Source: Larkinella sp. C7
Lineage (GTDB): Bacteria > Bacteroidota > Bacteroidia > Cytophagales > Spirosomataceae
Assembly: GCF_006149005.1 (NCBI RefSeq)
Contig: NZ_VBSL01000013.1
Coordinates: 1 to 64,000 of the forward strand
Direction: 5' to 3'
DNA length: 64,000 nucleotides
The position numbers and the translations under genes were made by a program. The notes beneath the pieces were generated by a model that was not told the DNA's origin, made no database searches, and saw only the letters and a list, made by a program, of their open reading frames with translations. Shown in pieces: positions 29,250 to 38,727 of this stretch (within the stretch, counting starts at the first letter, position 1; every line of letters begins with the position of its first letter).

Positions 29250-30950
29250 ATGGAATCGAAAACACAAGCGGGAGCGGTTCAGGAAATCCGGCCAAAAGCG
29301 GTTTCTCAACGATCCGTCTTTCTGGGCGGGCTGGTGTTGCTGGTCCCGATCCTGGTCTATTTTTGGGTATTCAGCCGGTACGCCATCAATGTTCCGAAGT
29401 TTGAAGACCACATTTTGAAGACCTTTCTCTTCAATCTGGAGAGAGCCAACTCGTTCCGCGACAAGGTGTACGAATTTTTCCGGCAACACAACGAACACCG
29501 CATTGTCTACGACCGACTGATCACCTGGCTGGATTACAACCTCACCGGCAAGCTGAACTACATCCACCTTATGGTGGTGGGAAGCCTCAGCCTGGTTGCG
29601 CTACTGATGGTGTTTGTCAAGGCATTGCGAAAGGCCAATGCGCCCGTCTGGATGGCCTTGCCGGTTTCGCTGCTGCTCTTCAACCTATCTCACTGGGAAA
29701 ATATGTTCTGGGGCATGGCGGCCCTGCAAAATTTCACGGTGGTTGTGCTCGCCATTGCCGCCTTCTACGACCTGGCGTTTAAAAACCGGGTGAGTTGGGT
29801 GGCCATTCTACTGGCCGTTGCGGCCACGATCACCAGCGGCAATGGCCTGTTGATCTGGCCCGTGGGTCTGGTGATGATTTTTCTGCGTCAGGATTACGTG
29901 GGCGTTCTGCACTGGTTGGCCGCACTGGCTGTCACCTTCCGGCTCTATTTTCTGAGCTACCAAAAACCGCCCGGCAATCCCGCCGATCAGGGCACGTTGC
30001 TGGATCAGGTTCACGGCTGGTTTCTCTTCAATGGGGCTTCCGCCGAGGCTTTTCCGATTCAGAATTTCATGCTTACCTGCCTGATTCTGGGCATTGCGGT
30101 GGTCGGACTGGCCGTGTGGATGGGCTTTTCCATGCTTTGGCAACGCTTTCGCGGGGTTAAACTGAGCCCTTGGCAGTTGTTTTTTTTGGGTGGTGTGGCC
30201 TTTCTGGTCGGAACGGGCCTCATCGTGGCCTTCAACCGCGTGGGATTTGGCCTCGGCACGCTTACCACCAGTCGTTACAAAATTTACTCCTTAACGCTAC
30301 TGGCTTTTCTGTTTTCGTTCTGGATCGCCAACGCCCGCCCTTCACGCCGGTTTCTGACGGCGGGTGTAGCTTCCGGTTTCAGTCTGCTGATCGCCTTTTT
30401 TTCGTACACGACCTACCTCGACGAAACCATCAATTTGCGAAACTACCTGGCCACCATGCAGTTCAACTGGACGTATACCCAAAACCGGCCGGTTTCAACC
30501 ATCGATGCCCAAACCCGCGAATGGGTCGATAATGCTCCGGCATTCTACGATGCGCAGTTGTCCGCTCTCTTTCAGGAGGCCAAACCGGCGGCCGTGATCC
30601 GGCTGGATACCCTTTTCAAAGCCAACAACGAGTTTGTAGCCCGGCTGGATTCGTTTCCGGCGCTGGGGATTCGCGACCAGGGCGCGTACCTGATTGCGCG
30701 GTCGCCCCGCCGAATTTATCTTTTTCCAACCCGTCAGAATCTTTCCGGCAGCCGCAAGCGATGGATTAAACCGGCGGCCACTTTCGGCTCCGGTTTTACG
30801 GCGCAATTTCTCGAAGCCGAACTGGATGCCGGTACGTATGACCTCCAGATTCTGGCCGTCGGCCCCCATACGGAGTGGCGGTTTTATAGCACCGGACGCC
30901 AGGTTGTTTCGACTGGAAAACCGCTGGAATCCTTTAAGAAAAACTGGTAG
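29250..30950 (+). CDS. Polytopic membrane protein, glycosyltransferase-like (paralogue 1)
   Basis: 566 residues with about ten hydrophobic segments and a periplasmic-type C-terminal domain from about 420. Residues about 45-62 (KFEDHILKTFLFNL) place an acidic pair in the first loop, as in GT39/GT83-type enzymes. It aligns with the next gene along its length (EHRIVYDR/EHRIVWTR, WENMFWGMAALQNF/HENLIWAMASIQNF), so the two are tandem duplicates. The stop at 30950 is one base from the next start. Donor, acceptor and even catalytic competence are unproven. Confidence 0.7.
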   Translation: MESKTQAGAVQEIRPKAVSQRSVFLGGLVLLVPILVYFWVFSRYAINVPKFEDHILKTFLFNLERANSFRDKVYEFFRQHNEHRIVYDRLITWLDYNLTGKLNYIHLMVVGSLSLVALLMVFVKALRKANAPVWMALPVSLLLFNLSHWENMFWGMAALQNFTVVVLAIAAFYDLAFKNRVSWVAILLAVAATITSGNGLLIWPVGLVMIFLRQDYVGVLHWLAALAVTFRLYFLSYQKPPGNPADQGTLLDQVHGWFLFNGASAEAFPIQNFMLTCLILGIAVVGLAVWMGFSMLWQRFRGVKLSPWQLFFLGGVAFLVGTGLIVAFNRVGFGLGTLTTSRYKIYSLTLLAFLFSFWIANARPSRRFLTAGVASGFSLLIAFFSYTTYLDETINLRNYLATMQFNWTYTQNRPVSTIDAQTREWVDNAPAFYDAQLSALFQEAKPAAVIRLDTLFKANNEFVARLDSFPALGIRDQGAYLIARSPRRIYLFPTRQNLSGSRKRWIKPAATFGSGFTAQFLEAELDAGTYDLQILAVGPHTEWRFYSTGRQVVSTGKPLESFKKNW

Positions 30951-30951
30951 T

Positions 30952-32628
30952 ATGCAGGTATTCCGTAAATCGATCACGCTATTTTTACTCCTGACGCCGG
31001 TTTTTCTGGTTGGCGCAACGGTTCTAAAATACGCCATCGACCTTCCGTACTGGGATGATTACCTGGTTCAGACGCATTTGATTTCCCTGAAAAGCGACAC
31101 GGGCACCCTCCGCAAATTCAGCCGACTGTTCGACCAGCACTGGGAACACCGGATTGTGTGGACCCGCAGCATTTTCTTTCTGTATTACAAACTCACCGGA
31201 CAACTCAACTATTACAACCTCACACTGGTTGGATTCAGCGGTCTGGGGGTTTTGCTGCTGCTGTTGTATGCGGTTTTCCGGAAAACCCGCCTGCCGCTGT
31301 ATTACTTTTTGCCGGTTCCGTTCCTGCTATTCACGCTGCAATCGCACGAGAACCTGATCTGGGCGATGGCTTCCATCCAGAATTTTTACATCCTGGTTTT
31401 CGCCCTCGGTGCTTTTTATTTACTCGCCTATCCATCGCGCCGGTCGTTTGGGGCGGCTTTGCTCGTGGCCACGGTCGCCAGCTTTACCAGCGGGAACGGT
31501 TTTCTTATTTTTCTGATCGGTGCGATGCTGCTGTTCGGGCAGCGGCACTTCCGCCGGGGAGCGCTCTGGCTGGCGGTCGGTTTGGCGTGTGTGGTTATTT
31601 ACTTTTACAGCTACAACCGCATCACGTTCTTCCCTTCGCCCTATCTCTACGGTTTCGGGCAGTGGATCAAAGCCTTTTTTGTGTTCGTCGGCGGTTTTGT
31701 CGACACGTATCCCTACCCCAAACCCGTCGCCATTGGCTATGACAACCCGATCTGGCTGACCATTCTGGTGGGCGTTCTGTTCATCGGGTTTGCAGGCTGG
31801 CAACTGATCCGGCTTTTGCTGACGTATTTTCTGACCACCCGTCGTTCCATTCCGGCGATGCCCTGGTTCTGGCCGGCTTTTTTTGGCGGCAGTCTGCTGT
31901 TCCTGCTGGCGACGGATGCCATGACGGTGTACGCCCGCGTGGGTTTCGGCGGAGCGGGATACATGCTCCAGAGCCGCTACAAAATCTATTCGGGGCTGTT
32001 CATCAGCCTCTGTTACCTCTACGCCCTCTGGATTTATCAGAAGCAGGACTGGCTGCGGTTTGTCTGGGCCGTCGCGCTGGTGGTGACCGTTCCGATTAGC
32101 CTGTATGCGGATTATCAATGTCTGGAAGGCATCATCAACCAGCGCCGGAAAACCGTAGCGTCGTACCTGACCTGGCGGCTGCAAACCCCGGTTCAGGAGC
32201 AACGGGCTTTTGAGTCGGTGTATCACCCCCAGCCGTTTTCTGATTCTTTCCTTACTGCCGTACAAACCGCCCCGCAGGATACCACGGCGGTTTTCGATCG
32301 CATCAACGAAGCGCATTTTTTCCTGAACGTTTTCAAAAAAGATGCCGCGAACCCCACCCTGGAACGACCCGAAAACGGTTCCTACATCGTGTTGCTGGGG
32401 GCTGACAGCAGTTACGTTTACCCGGCCCGGCCCCTACGCCCCTATTCGGTGCCGGAGTCGGACCTGAAATCCGGCAAAACCGGCTATTTTAGCCCGGCGT
32501 TTCTGGCGCAGGTTCCAAAAGAAGCCACCAGACCGGGCACATACCGAATGGCCTTGCTGACCAACCGCAACGATTCCCTGCGGCTACAAATGAGCCCGGT
32601 AGTTTTTCGTCACACCACCACGTATTAA
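30952..32628 (+). CDS. Polytopic membrane protein, glycosyltransferase-like (paralogue 2)
   Basis: 558 residues from the ATG at 30952; a longer upstream frame overlaps paralogue 1 and is rejected. Same layout as its neighbour: N-terminal helix, LPYWDDYLVQTHLISL acidic loop, several membrane segments and a soluble C-terminal part. Tandem duplication with divergence suggests two related acceptors or donors in one pathway. It is directly followed by the acyltransferase gene. Confidence 0.7.
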   Translation: MQVFRKSITLFLLLTPVFLVGATVLKYAIDLPYWDDYLVQTHLISLKSDTGTLRKFSRLFDQHWEHRIVWTRSIFFLYYKLTGQLNYYNLTLVGFSGLGVLLLLLYAVFRKTRLPLYYFLPVPFLLFTLQSHENLIWAMASIQNFYILVFALGAFYLLAYPSRRSFGAALLVATVASFTSGNGFLIFLIGAMLLFGQRHFRRGALWLAVGLACVVIYFYSYNRITFFPSPYLYGFGQWIKAFFVFVGGFVDTYPYPKPVAIGYDNPIWLTILVGVLFIGFAGWQLIRLLLTYFLTTRRSIPAMPWFWPAFFGGSLLFLLATDAMTVYARVGFGGAGYMLQSRYKIYSGLFISLCYLYALWIYQKQDWLRFVWAVALVVTVPISLYADYQCLEGIINQRRKTVASYLTWRLQTPVQEQRAFESVYHPQPFSDSFLTAVQTAPQDTTAVFDRINEAHFFLNVFKKDAANPTLERPENGSYIVLLGADSSYVYPARPLRPYSVPESDLKSGKTGYFSPAFLAQVPKEATRPGTYRMALLTNRNDSLRLQMSPVVFRHTTTY

Positions 32629-32631
32629 CCC

Positions 32632-33774
32632 ATGTCCCTTTTGACACCAGCGACCGAATCCCCATCGAAAGAGAAACTTTACCTCGTTCAGTTAGACGGA
32701 CTGCGGTTTCTGGCCGTCACACTGGTGATGCTCGACCACTGGCTGGGCGAAAAAAACAGCCTGCCGCTGGGGTATTTTGGCGTCAACCTGTTTTTCGTCC
32801 TGAGCGGTTTTCTGATTACCCGCATCCTGATTCACAGCAAGCAGGCCGATGACCGGCTTCAGCGGTCGCACGGTCATTCGCTGCGGCAGTTTTTCATCCG
32901 GCGGAGTTTGCGGATTTTCCCCATTTACTACCTGACCATCATTATTCTGGCAATCGTTGGCTTTCAGGCTGCCCGGGAGAATTTCGTCTGGTTTATGACC
33001 TACACCCAAAACTTCTGGATCATCATTCACCAGACCTGGTTTGGTGCGCTGGATCACCTGTGGTCGCTGGCGGTAGAAGAACAGTATTACATCTTTTTCC
33101 CGTTTCTGGTGCTGTTCCTGCCGCTGCGCCGGTTGCCGGTGGTGTTGGCAACGCTGGTGGGGCTGGCCTTCCTGTTGCGGGTGTACCTGTTTGTGACCGG
33201 AGCGCCCTGGATGGTGCAGTTCGTTTTCATGCCCGCCTGTCTGGATGCCTTTGGCCTGGGCGGTGTGCTGGCTTTTCTGATGGTTTTCCGCCGGGAGCTT
33301 TTTAACAAACTGGTTGGTAACACGGGTTTTCTGCTGGCAAGTCTGTTTCTATACACCCTGAATGTGTATCTGATGTCGACAACCTCGCCCTCCCGGAACG
33401 TTTATACGGACGTTTTCGACCGGTTTTTCACCTCCTTGTTCTGCTTTTTCATCATCGGAAAAAGCGTTGTGGGCTACGGCGGTCTGGCCAGGTGGGTGCT
33501 CGAACATCCGGTAAGCAACTACCTGGGGCGGATCAGCTACGGATTGTATTTATTTCATAATTTGGTATTTAATTATTACCACACACCACCCGATTTTATT
33601 ACCGTTCGGGCCTGGAACCGGGTTCTGCGGGAGATGCCCTTTCTGGTCGATACAGGCGCTGATACGACACTTAAATTCCTGTTTTTTTACGGGATTACGG
33701 TACTATTAGCCACCGTTTCCTGGTATGTGGTCGAAAAACCGTTCAATGCCTTGAAAGACCGCTTTTCGTATTGA
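32632..33774 (+). CDS. Acyltransferase family 3 (OafA/YrhL-like)
   Basis: 380 residues with about ten membrane segments. The AT3 signature is near the N-terminus: the catalytic-type His in VMLDHW, then FGVNLFFVLSGFLITR and FIRRSLRIFPIYYL. Members O-acylate (often acetylate) surface sugars. It begins 4 bp after paralogue 2 and is in the same operon, consistent with decoration of the glycan built here. The C-terminal SGNH domain of OafA is absent; a separate SGNH protein lies at 37581. Confidence 0.88.
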   Translation: MSLLTPATESPSKEKLYLVQLDGLRFLAVTLVMLDHWLGEKNSLPLGYFGVNLFFVLSGFLITRILIHSKQADDRLQRSHGHSLRQFFIRRSLRIFPIYYLTIIILAIVGFQAARENFVWFMTYTQNFWIIIHQTWFGALDHLWSLAVEEQYYIFFPFLVLFLPLRRLPVVLATLVGLAFLLRVYLFVTGAPWMVQFVFMPACLDAFGLGGVLAFLMVFRRELFNKLVGNTGFLLASLFLYTLNVYLMSTTSPSRNVYTDVFDRFFTSLFCFFIIGKSVVGYGGLARWVLEHPVSNYLGRISYGLYLFHNLVFNYYHTPPDFITVRAWNRVLREMPFLVDTGADTTLKFLFFYGITVLLATVSWYVVEKPFNALKDRFSY

Positions 33775-33843
33775 TTTTTTGGAAACAAGCCCGTTGAATA
33801 AATCTAAGTGCGGGGGTAGGACAATTCCTACTTCCGATTTCCT

Positions 33844-33851
33844 TATCTTTG
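33844..33851 (+). promoter_or_regulatory. -7 element TATCTTTG
   Basis: An exact TAnnTTTG match 75 bp upstream of the GT2 start at 33927, in the 150-bp gap after the acyltransferase gene. Confidence 0.6.
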
Positions 33852-33926
33852 CCTAATTAATTTCGTCAAACCGGCAATTCGAACGCATTTGGTCAACGTT
33901 GCCACTTATAAGTCTGCTACCAGCTA

Positions 33927-34700
33927 ATGAGTTTACACCTATCAATAGTAATGCCGGCCTACAACGAGGAAGAGTGTATCCACGAGGTAGTAGAAACCTG
34001 GGTCGATCTGCTCACCCGGCAATTTCCAACTGAAAATACGCGTCTTATTGTGATCAACGACGGTTCCAAAGACCGCACCGGTGCCATCCTGGATTCGCTG
34101 AAACCCAAATATCCGACCAAACTGGAGGTTGTTCATACGCCCAATGGCGGACACGGCAATGCCGTCGTTCGGGGATACCGTCACGCCGTCGCCTTGGGAT
34201 CGGAATACGTGTTTCAAACCGACAGTGACGACCAGTTTGTGACCGACGACTTTGCCAAGCTGTGGGCCAAACGCCATGAATCCCATTTCATTCTGGGCTA
34301 CCGCCAGATTCGTTTCGATGCCCCTGCCCGGCTGGTCATCACCCGGATTCTGAAGTTCAGCCTCTTTCTGATTTACGGAACCTACATCAAAGACAGCAAC
34401 ATTCCGTTTCGCCTGATCAATGGAGCCTACCTGAAAAAACTGCTGGAACAACTGCCGGACCCGACGCCCTTTGCGCCCAATATTTTCCTGGCCGTCATGG
34501 CGCGGAAAGCCGGTCAGAAAACCTTCGACATTCCCATCGTTCACAAAGAACGACTGACGGGTACGGTTTCGATTCTACGCTGGAAACTGATCAAAGTATG
34601 TATCCAAAGCTTCCGGGAACTGGCCGAATTTCGCCTGGATCTGGGCGCGAAAGTAAAAGCCCTGAAAGCCGTGGATGTGAAGCAGCCCGTTAAACTGTAA
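33927..34700 (+). CDS. GT2 family glycosyltransferase
   Basis: 257 residues: a DPM1-like GT-A fold with AYNEEECI, VINDGSKDRTG and the metal site QTDSDDQ. No C-terminal membrane helices. It has its own promoter element and lies beside the surface-glycan operon. Donor and acceptor unknown. Confidence 0.86.
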   Translation: MSLHLSIVMPAYNEEECIHEVVETWVDLLTRQFPTENTRLIVINDGSKDRTGAILDSLKPKYPTKLEVVHTPNGGHGNAVVRGYRHAVALGSEYVFQTDSDDQFVTDDFAKLWAKRHESHFILGYRQIRFDAPARLVITRILKFSLFLIYGTYIKDSNIPFRLINGAYLKKLLEQLPDPTPFAPNIFLAVMARKAGQKTFDIPIVHKERLTGTVSILRWKLIKVCIQSFRELAEFRLDLGAKVKALKAVDVKQPVKL

Positions 34701-34736
34701 GCAATCCCCTTCCAGGAATGCGCCCGGCCGCTCCTG

Positions 34737-34799
34737 ATGACGCAGATTGAACGGATCTCCACAGATTTTATCTGCGAAAATCCGCCCGGTCTGCGTCAT
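34737..34799. repeat. Imperfect inverted repeat with about 10-bp periodicity
   Basis: The arms 34737-34766 and 34770-34799 are each 30 bases. They pair in blocks (ATGACGCAGA, CGGAT, CAGAT) separated by unpaired pentamers. It lies between a GT2 gene and the next promoter and may terminate the GT2 transcript. Confidence 0.7.
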
Positions 34800-34807
34800 T
34801 GTTTTTT

Positions 34808-34815
34808 TATCTTTA
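34808..34815 (+). promoter_or_regulatory. -7-like element TATCTTTA
   Basis: One mismatch to TAnnTTTG, immediately after the palindrome and 36 bp ahead of the ATG at 34844. Confidence 0.5.
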
Positions 34816-34843
34816 CCACCCGTATGGCCCCGAATTCAAGTAC

Positions 34844-37570
34844 ATGACCAAAAAGCAGCTCTGGATTGGCATTGGGATTTTAGCGCTGATTCTCGGCGGC
34901 TACTTCGGGTACCGCTGGTGGAAAGCGCCCGCCCGTTCTACCTGGATGTTGATTCCGTCGGACGCGCTGCTGGTTCTGGAAAGTTCGACCTTGCAGGATA
35001 CGCTGTCCAAACAGGCCCGGCTGAACGAGATGGCCCTTCAGACCACCCCGGTTTTTCAGGAAGCCGCCCACAGCCTCGAAAAATTTGTCTGGGCGCCCCT
35101 CGACACCGCCAGTGCCATTCAGTTTCTGAACGAAAAACCGATCTGGTATTCGCTGCATCCCACGTCCAAAGACCGGTTGGGGTTCATCTTTTACATTCCC
35201 ATCCGCTCCCTGCAGGATCAACCGTTTGTCAACCGCATCCTGAATCCTGACGCCAACCGCTTCCGCGTGCTCAGTCATCCGTACGAAGACACCCGGATTC
35301 ATGAACTGCTCACCATCCGTAACGAATCCCTGGGGTCATTCGTCGTACTGGACGATTACCTGATCGGCAGTCCTTCCACGATTCTGATGGAAAGCGTCGT
35401 CCGGCGGATGAAACAACCGTTTACCGAAACACCCCTGCAACGGGCCGACGTGTCGCTGATCCGGCCGGGCAATCTGGCGGGTATTTATGTGCGCAGTTCG
35501 GTGTTATCGGCCATTCTTTCGCCAAAGGAAGAAAGCACCGATTACCAGTCCAAATACATCAAAGCCCTGTTACCCACGGAGTTGCTAACCCGGTTTCGGC
35601 AGTCGGCGTCCCGCTCCCACCTCATTGGCCTGTCGACGGACGACATCGGTTCCAAAAGCGCACTGGCCAACCTCTTCGACCGGCAAACGCCCTTCCGCAT
35701 CAACTGCGGTGCGCTGATTCCTGACCAGACGACCACCCTTTTTCATTTTAGCCTGAGTGATGGCCCCCGGTTTGGCAAAGCCCTGACGGCTTTTATCAAT
35801 TCGGAAGACGAAGCCGATACCCGCGAAGGTCGCCGGAAACTCCGGCCCTTGTTGCAGAACGAGGAAAACGGCATTTATAAATACGTCGGCAACGAAATGG
35901 CGCTGCTTCGGATGGATGCCCCCAGCGCCGACCGGCGGCTGGTGATGCTGATTCATTCGCCCAACGTCGATCGTTTGTGGGATCGCTACCAGCTTGCTGC
36001 CCTGCTGGCTTCCGGCACCGACCGCCTGTCGAGTTCAAAACCGTTTCTGCGCTACCGGATTTCGTCCATCGAAGCCCCAAACCTGCCCGCTTTTCTGTTT
36101 GGTGGTTTGTTTCGCGGTTTCGAGCAAAACTGGCTGGCCCAGGTGGGCGATTACCTCGTGATTGCCAACGGGCAGGGCGTTTTGCAGGAATACCTGCAAG
36201 CCGTCGAACAGCGAACGGTCTGGTCGGAGTCCTACCGCCAGCGGGATTTGCTAACCCAGACCCTGCGCCCCGCCAACTTTACGGCCTACACCCGTTTCAG
36301 CCGGGCGGGTGAATCGGTCACTGCCAACTGGCCGCAATCCTGGCAACAATTGCTGAACCATGACGAAACGGCACTGGACAATGTCGAGAACCTGATCTAC
36401 CAAAGTACCTACGGACGGGAACGGATTTATTCGACGCTCATTCTGGGTCACACAACCCGGCGCGCCAGCGAAGCGGTTTTGAACCGGATTTTTCTCCAGC
36501 GAAAAATTACCCTCAACGCACCCCTGCTGAGTCAGCCAATGGTGATCGGCGACTTTGTCGGCAGCTCCGGAGCCATTTGGGCGGTCGATCAATCCCAGCA
36601 ATTTCTGCTCATTACCCCCGAAGGCGAAAAACATCCGATGGGTTCGGTCAATGGCCCGGTGATCAGTCCGATGGTGCCGGTTGATTATCTGAGCAATGGC
36701 CGGTTGCAATACGCGTTTGCGACGGCCCGTTCCCTGTACATTGCCGACCCGGTGAACGGACTGGCCAAATTGCAATCCATCCCATTGCCGGAAGGACTCG
36801 AACCGCGAACGATGATGGCCCCCCGGCGCGATCAAAACCGTTCCCTGATTCTGCTGATGCTCCATGCAAACGGCAGTGTTTACGGTTTTGACCGGCAGCG
36901 GAAGCAGTTTGTTCGGCAATTTCCGGTGAACAATGCCGCCGGAGAGGGCGTTTCGGCCTTTCACGCAGCCGTTCGCAACCAGGCCCTTTCGGTGGCTTCG
37001 GTTCAGAAAGACGGCAAACTGTTTTACTGGAATGAAAATGGCGGTTTTGCGACCGGTTTTCCGCTTGATTTGAAAGCGGAACTCACCGGACCGGCCTGGC
37101 TGGAAGGCGGAACTCCGACCACCCTCACCACCCTGACGCGGCAAGGCGAACTGCTCAGTATTTCGGCGGATGGAAAGGTGCTGGAGCGGAACCAACTGGT
37201 CCGGCCCATCCGGCGGGGTTCCTTCCGGCTGTTGCCCGAAGTGAATCAGAACGGGTATGTGTTGCTGCGGACGTCGGATACGGAAGCGGCCATTCTGGAT
37301 CGAAAAGGCAATTCGTTGTTTGAAGTGCGGGGCTTGCGACCGGGCCAGACAACCATCCGCTACCACATTCTGGGTTCCGGCGTCAATCTGATCAGCGTAA
37401 AATCCGGTAATTTTACCACACTATACGACCTCGCGGGCCGTCCGGTCGGTGACCGGCCCATTCCGGGAAATTTCCCGGTGGAGTTGCAATTCTCGGCCAC
37501 CCGAAATAAATTATTTATCTACAGTACCGACAACAAAGCCGTTCAGATCTGGTCGGTGAAGTTGCGTTAA
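34844..37570 (+). CDS. Large membrane-anchored protein of unknown function
   Basis: 908 residues from the ATG at 34844; the longer frame starts with a non-ATG codon in the promoter. A short basic N-terminus and one helix (LWIGIGILALILGGYFGY) anchor a long extracytoplasmic part. Residues about 30-540 have the general look of DUF3352-like proteins (MLIPSDALLVLES). From about 570 there are beta-propeller-like repeats. No catalytic motif was recognised. It is 10 bp ahead of the SGNH gene, so they are probably co-transcribed and may work together at the envelope. Confidence 0.6.
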   Translation: MTKKQLWIGIGILALILGGYFGYRWWKAPARSTWMLIPSDALLVLESSTLQDTLSKQARLNEMALQTTPVFQEAAHSLEKFVWAPLDTASAIQFLNEKPIWYSLHPTSKDRLGFIFYIPIRSLQDQPFVNRILNPDANRFRVLSHPYEDTRIHELLTIRNESLGSFVVLDDYLIGSPSTILMESVVRRMKQPFTETPLQRADVSLIRPGNLAGIYVRSSVLSAILSPKEESTDYQSKYIKALLPTELLTRFRQSASRSHLIGLSTDDIGSKSALANLFDRQTPFRINCGALIPDQTTTLFHFSLSDGPRFGKALTAFINSEDEADTREGRRKLRPLLQNEENGIYKYVGNEMALLRMDAPSADRRLVMLIHSPNVDRLWDRYQLAALLASGTDRLSSSKPFLRYRISSIEAPNLPAFLFGGLFRGFEQNWLAQVGDYLVIANGQGVLQEYLQAVEQRTVWSESYRQRDLLTQTLRPANFTAYTRFSRAGESVTANWPQSWQQLLNHDETALDNVENLIYQSTYGRERIYSTLILGHTTRRASEAVLNRIFLQRKITLNAPLLSQPMVIGDFVGSSGAIWAVDQSQQFLLITPEGEKHPMGSVNGPVISPMVPVDYLSNGRLQYAFATARSLYIADPVNGLAKLQSIPLPEGLEPRTMMAPRRDQNRSLILLMLHANGSVYGFDRQRKQFVRQFPVNNAAGEGVSAFHAAVRNQALSVASVQKDGKLFYWNENGGFATGFPLDLKAELTGPAWLEGGTPTTLTTLTRQGELLSISADGKVLERNQLVRPIRRGSFRLLPEVNQNGYVLLRTSDTEAAILDRKGNSLFEVRGLRPGQTTIRYHILGSGVNLISVKSGNFTTLYDLAGRPVGDRPIPGNFPVELQFSATRNKLFIYSTDNKAVQIWSVKLR

Positions 37571-37580
37571 GCAGGAGTCT

Positions 37581-38621
37581 ATGAACATTGGCGTGATTGC
37601 CCGGTATTTGATTTTACTTGTTGGAATTCTCGTGTACGTCGGGAGTTGTCATTCGGATGTCATGAATTCGGCCCAGAAAGAAGGGCTGATTCCCGACGAT
37701 TACCGCTTTGGGGATCTGTACCGAATGGCGAATTTACCCCAGTTCAAAGCCGAACAGATTCCCTGCCCACCCGCCTACTCGGTGAATGGCCCCCGGAAAC
37801 CCATTCACTTGTACATCATCGGCGATAGTTTTTCCGAACCCCCGCGCGTTACGCGAAACGACTTCCCGATTGAATACTTTCACCGTACGAAGTGGGACAC
37901 CCACCACCGTGTGCAGTTGGATACGACCAAAACCAACATCCTGATCATCGAAACCGTCGAACGCCATTTCCGGGATCAGTTTGGGAAACACATCAACGAA
38001 CTGACCATCGTTTCGGATACGACCAAAGCCGAACCTGCGCCCGAAAACCGCCTGACCTGGCAAAGCATTACGAAGGAAATGGAAACGTTTTTTTCCCGGG
38101 ATGCCGTCGAAGCCCGGCTGGAGACCATCCTGTTCTTTTCGGACTGGGCGCTGTGGTTCAAGGAATTGAAAGCCTGGCTGACGCTGGATTGGTTCGGCCG
38201 CGTGAATCCCAAAACGACCCTGTCGCCCGATGGAAAGCATTTGTTGTATTACCTCGATACGGATACCTCGCTGACGAACTCATCGTTCAGGCCCCTGCCC
38301 GATTCGCTCCTGAACCGCTATATCGATACGATCAATGTGGTGGCCGACCGGTACCAAAAAGCCGGTTTTGATCAGGTGTTTCTGTCCATTATTCCCAACA
38401 AAACCAGCATTTATGCACCGGGTATGGGACCGCTGCCCTACAATCACCTCATCGAACGCGTTCAGCAAAGCCCCCGGCTGGCCATTCCCGCAATCGATGT
38501 CTACACGCCGTATACTGCCAGTTCGGTTCCGCTGTATGAAACCAGCGATGCGCACTGGAACTGCGCCGGTCGGGAAATCTGGATGCGGGAAGTAACAAAA
38601 AAGCTTACCACGGTTCAGTGA
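37581..38621 (+). CDS. SGNH/AlgX-AlgJ-like putative O-acyltransferase
   Basis: 346 residues with an N-terminal membrane/signal segment and a Cys (YVGSC) that could be a lipobox. The first SGNH block is IIGDSFSEP (Ser in GDS, near residue 83) and the last is SDAHWNCAG (Asp/His pair near residue 328), the pattern of AlgX/AlgJ/DltD-type periplasmic acetyl-transfer proteins. It is consistent with final O-acetylation after an AT3/MBOAT-type membrane donor, and an AT3 gene is 4 kb upstream. The last codons overlap the terminator of the convergent tRNA-Val. Confidence 0.78.
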   Translation: MNIGVIARYLILLVGILVYVGSCHSDVMNSAQKEGLIPDDYRFGDLYRMANLPQFKAEQIPCPPAYSVNGPRKPIHLYIIGDSFSEPPRVTRNDFPIEYFHRTKWDTHHRVQLDTTKTNILIIETVERHFRDQFGKHINELTIVSDTTKAEPAPENRLTWQSITKEMETFFSRDAVEARLETILFFSDWALWFKELKAWLTLDWFGRVNPKTTLSPDGKHLLYYLDTDTSLTNSSFRPLPDSLLNRYIDTINVVADRYQKAGFDQVFLSIIPNKTSIYAPGMGPLPYNHLIERVQQSPRLAIPAIDVYTPYTASSVPLYETSDAHWNCAGREIWMREVTKKLTTVQ

Positions 38622-38628
38622 TAAGCTT
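38601..38628 (-). terminator. tRNA-Val terminator, overlapping the SGNH gene end
   Basis: The minus strand reads AAGCTTATCAC, a 6-base loop, GTGGTAAGCTT and then a T run. The stem lies largely inside the last codons of the plus-strand SGNH gene, so one sequence serves both coding and termination. Confidence 0.85.
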
Positions 38629-38632
38629 CGTA

Positions 38633-38710
38633 TGGTAGGACGTAGCGGGCTCGAACCGCTGACCTCCGCCCTGTCAAGGCGGCGCTCTGAACCAACTGAG
38701 CTAACATCCT
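38633..38710 (-). tRNA. tRNA-Val (anticodon GAC)
   Basis: The acceptor AGGATGT pairs with ACGTCCT. The anticodon stem CCGCC/GGCGG has the loop TTGACAG (anticodon GAC). The T arm is AGCGG-TTCGAGC-CCGCT. Discriminator A is followed by an encoded CCA (38633-38635). Read on the wrong strand the loop resembles a GTC anticodon, but the T-loop fixes the minus strand. Confidence 0.95.
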
Positions 38711-38727
38711 GTCATTGTTTCAGGCCA

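Noticed and set aside
36251-37366. 371-codon minus-strand frame opposite the 908-residue protein
   Set aside because: Antisense shadow with no recognisable domain.
38633-38710. tRNA-Asp on the plus strand (GTC)
   Set aside because: The T-loop and acceptor pairing fit only the minus strand, giving tRNA-Val(GAC).
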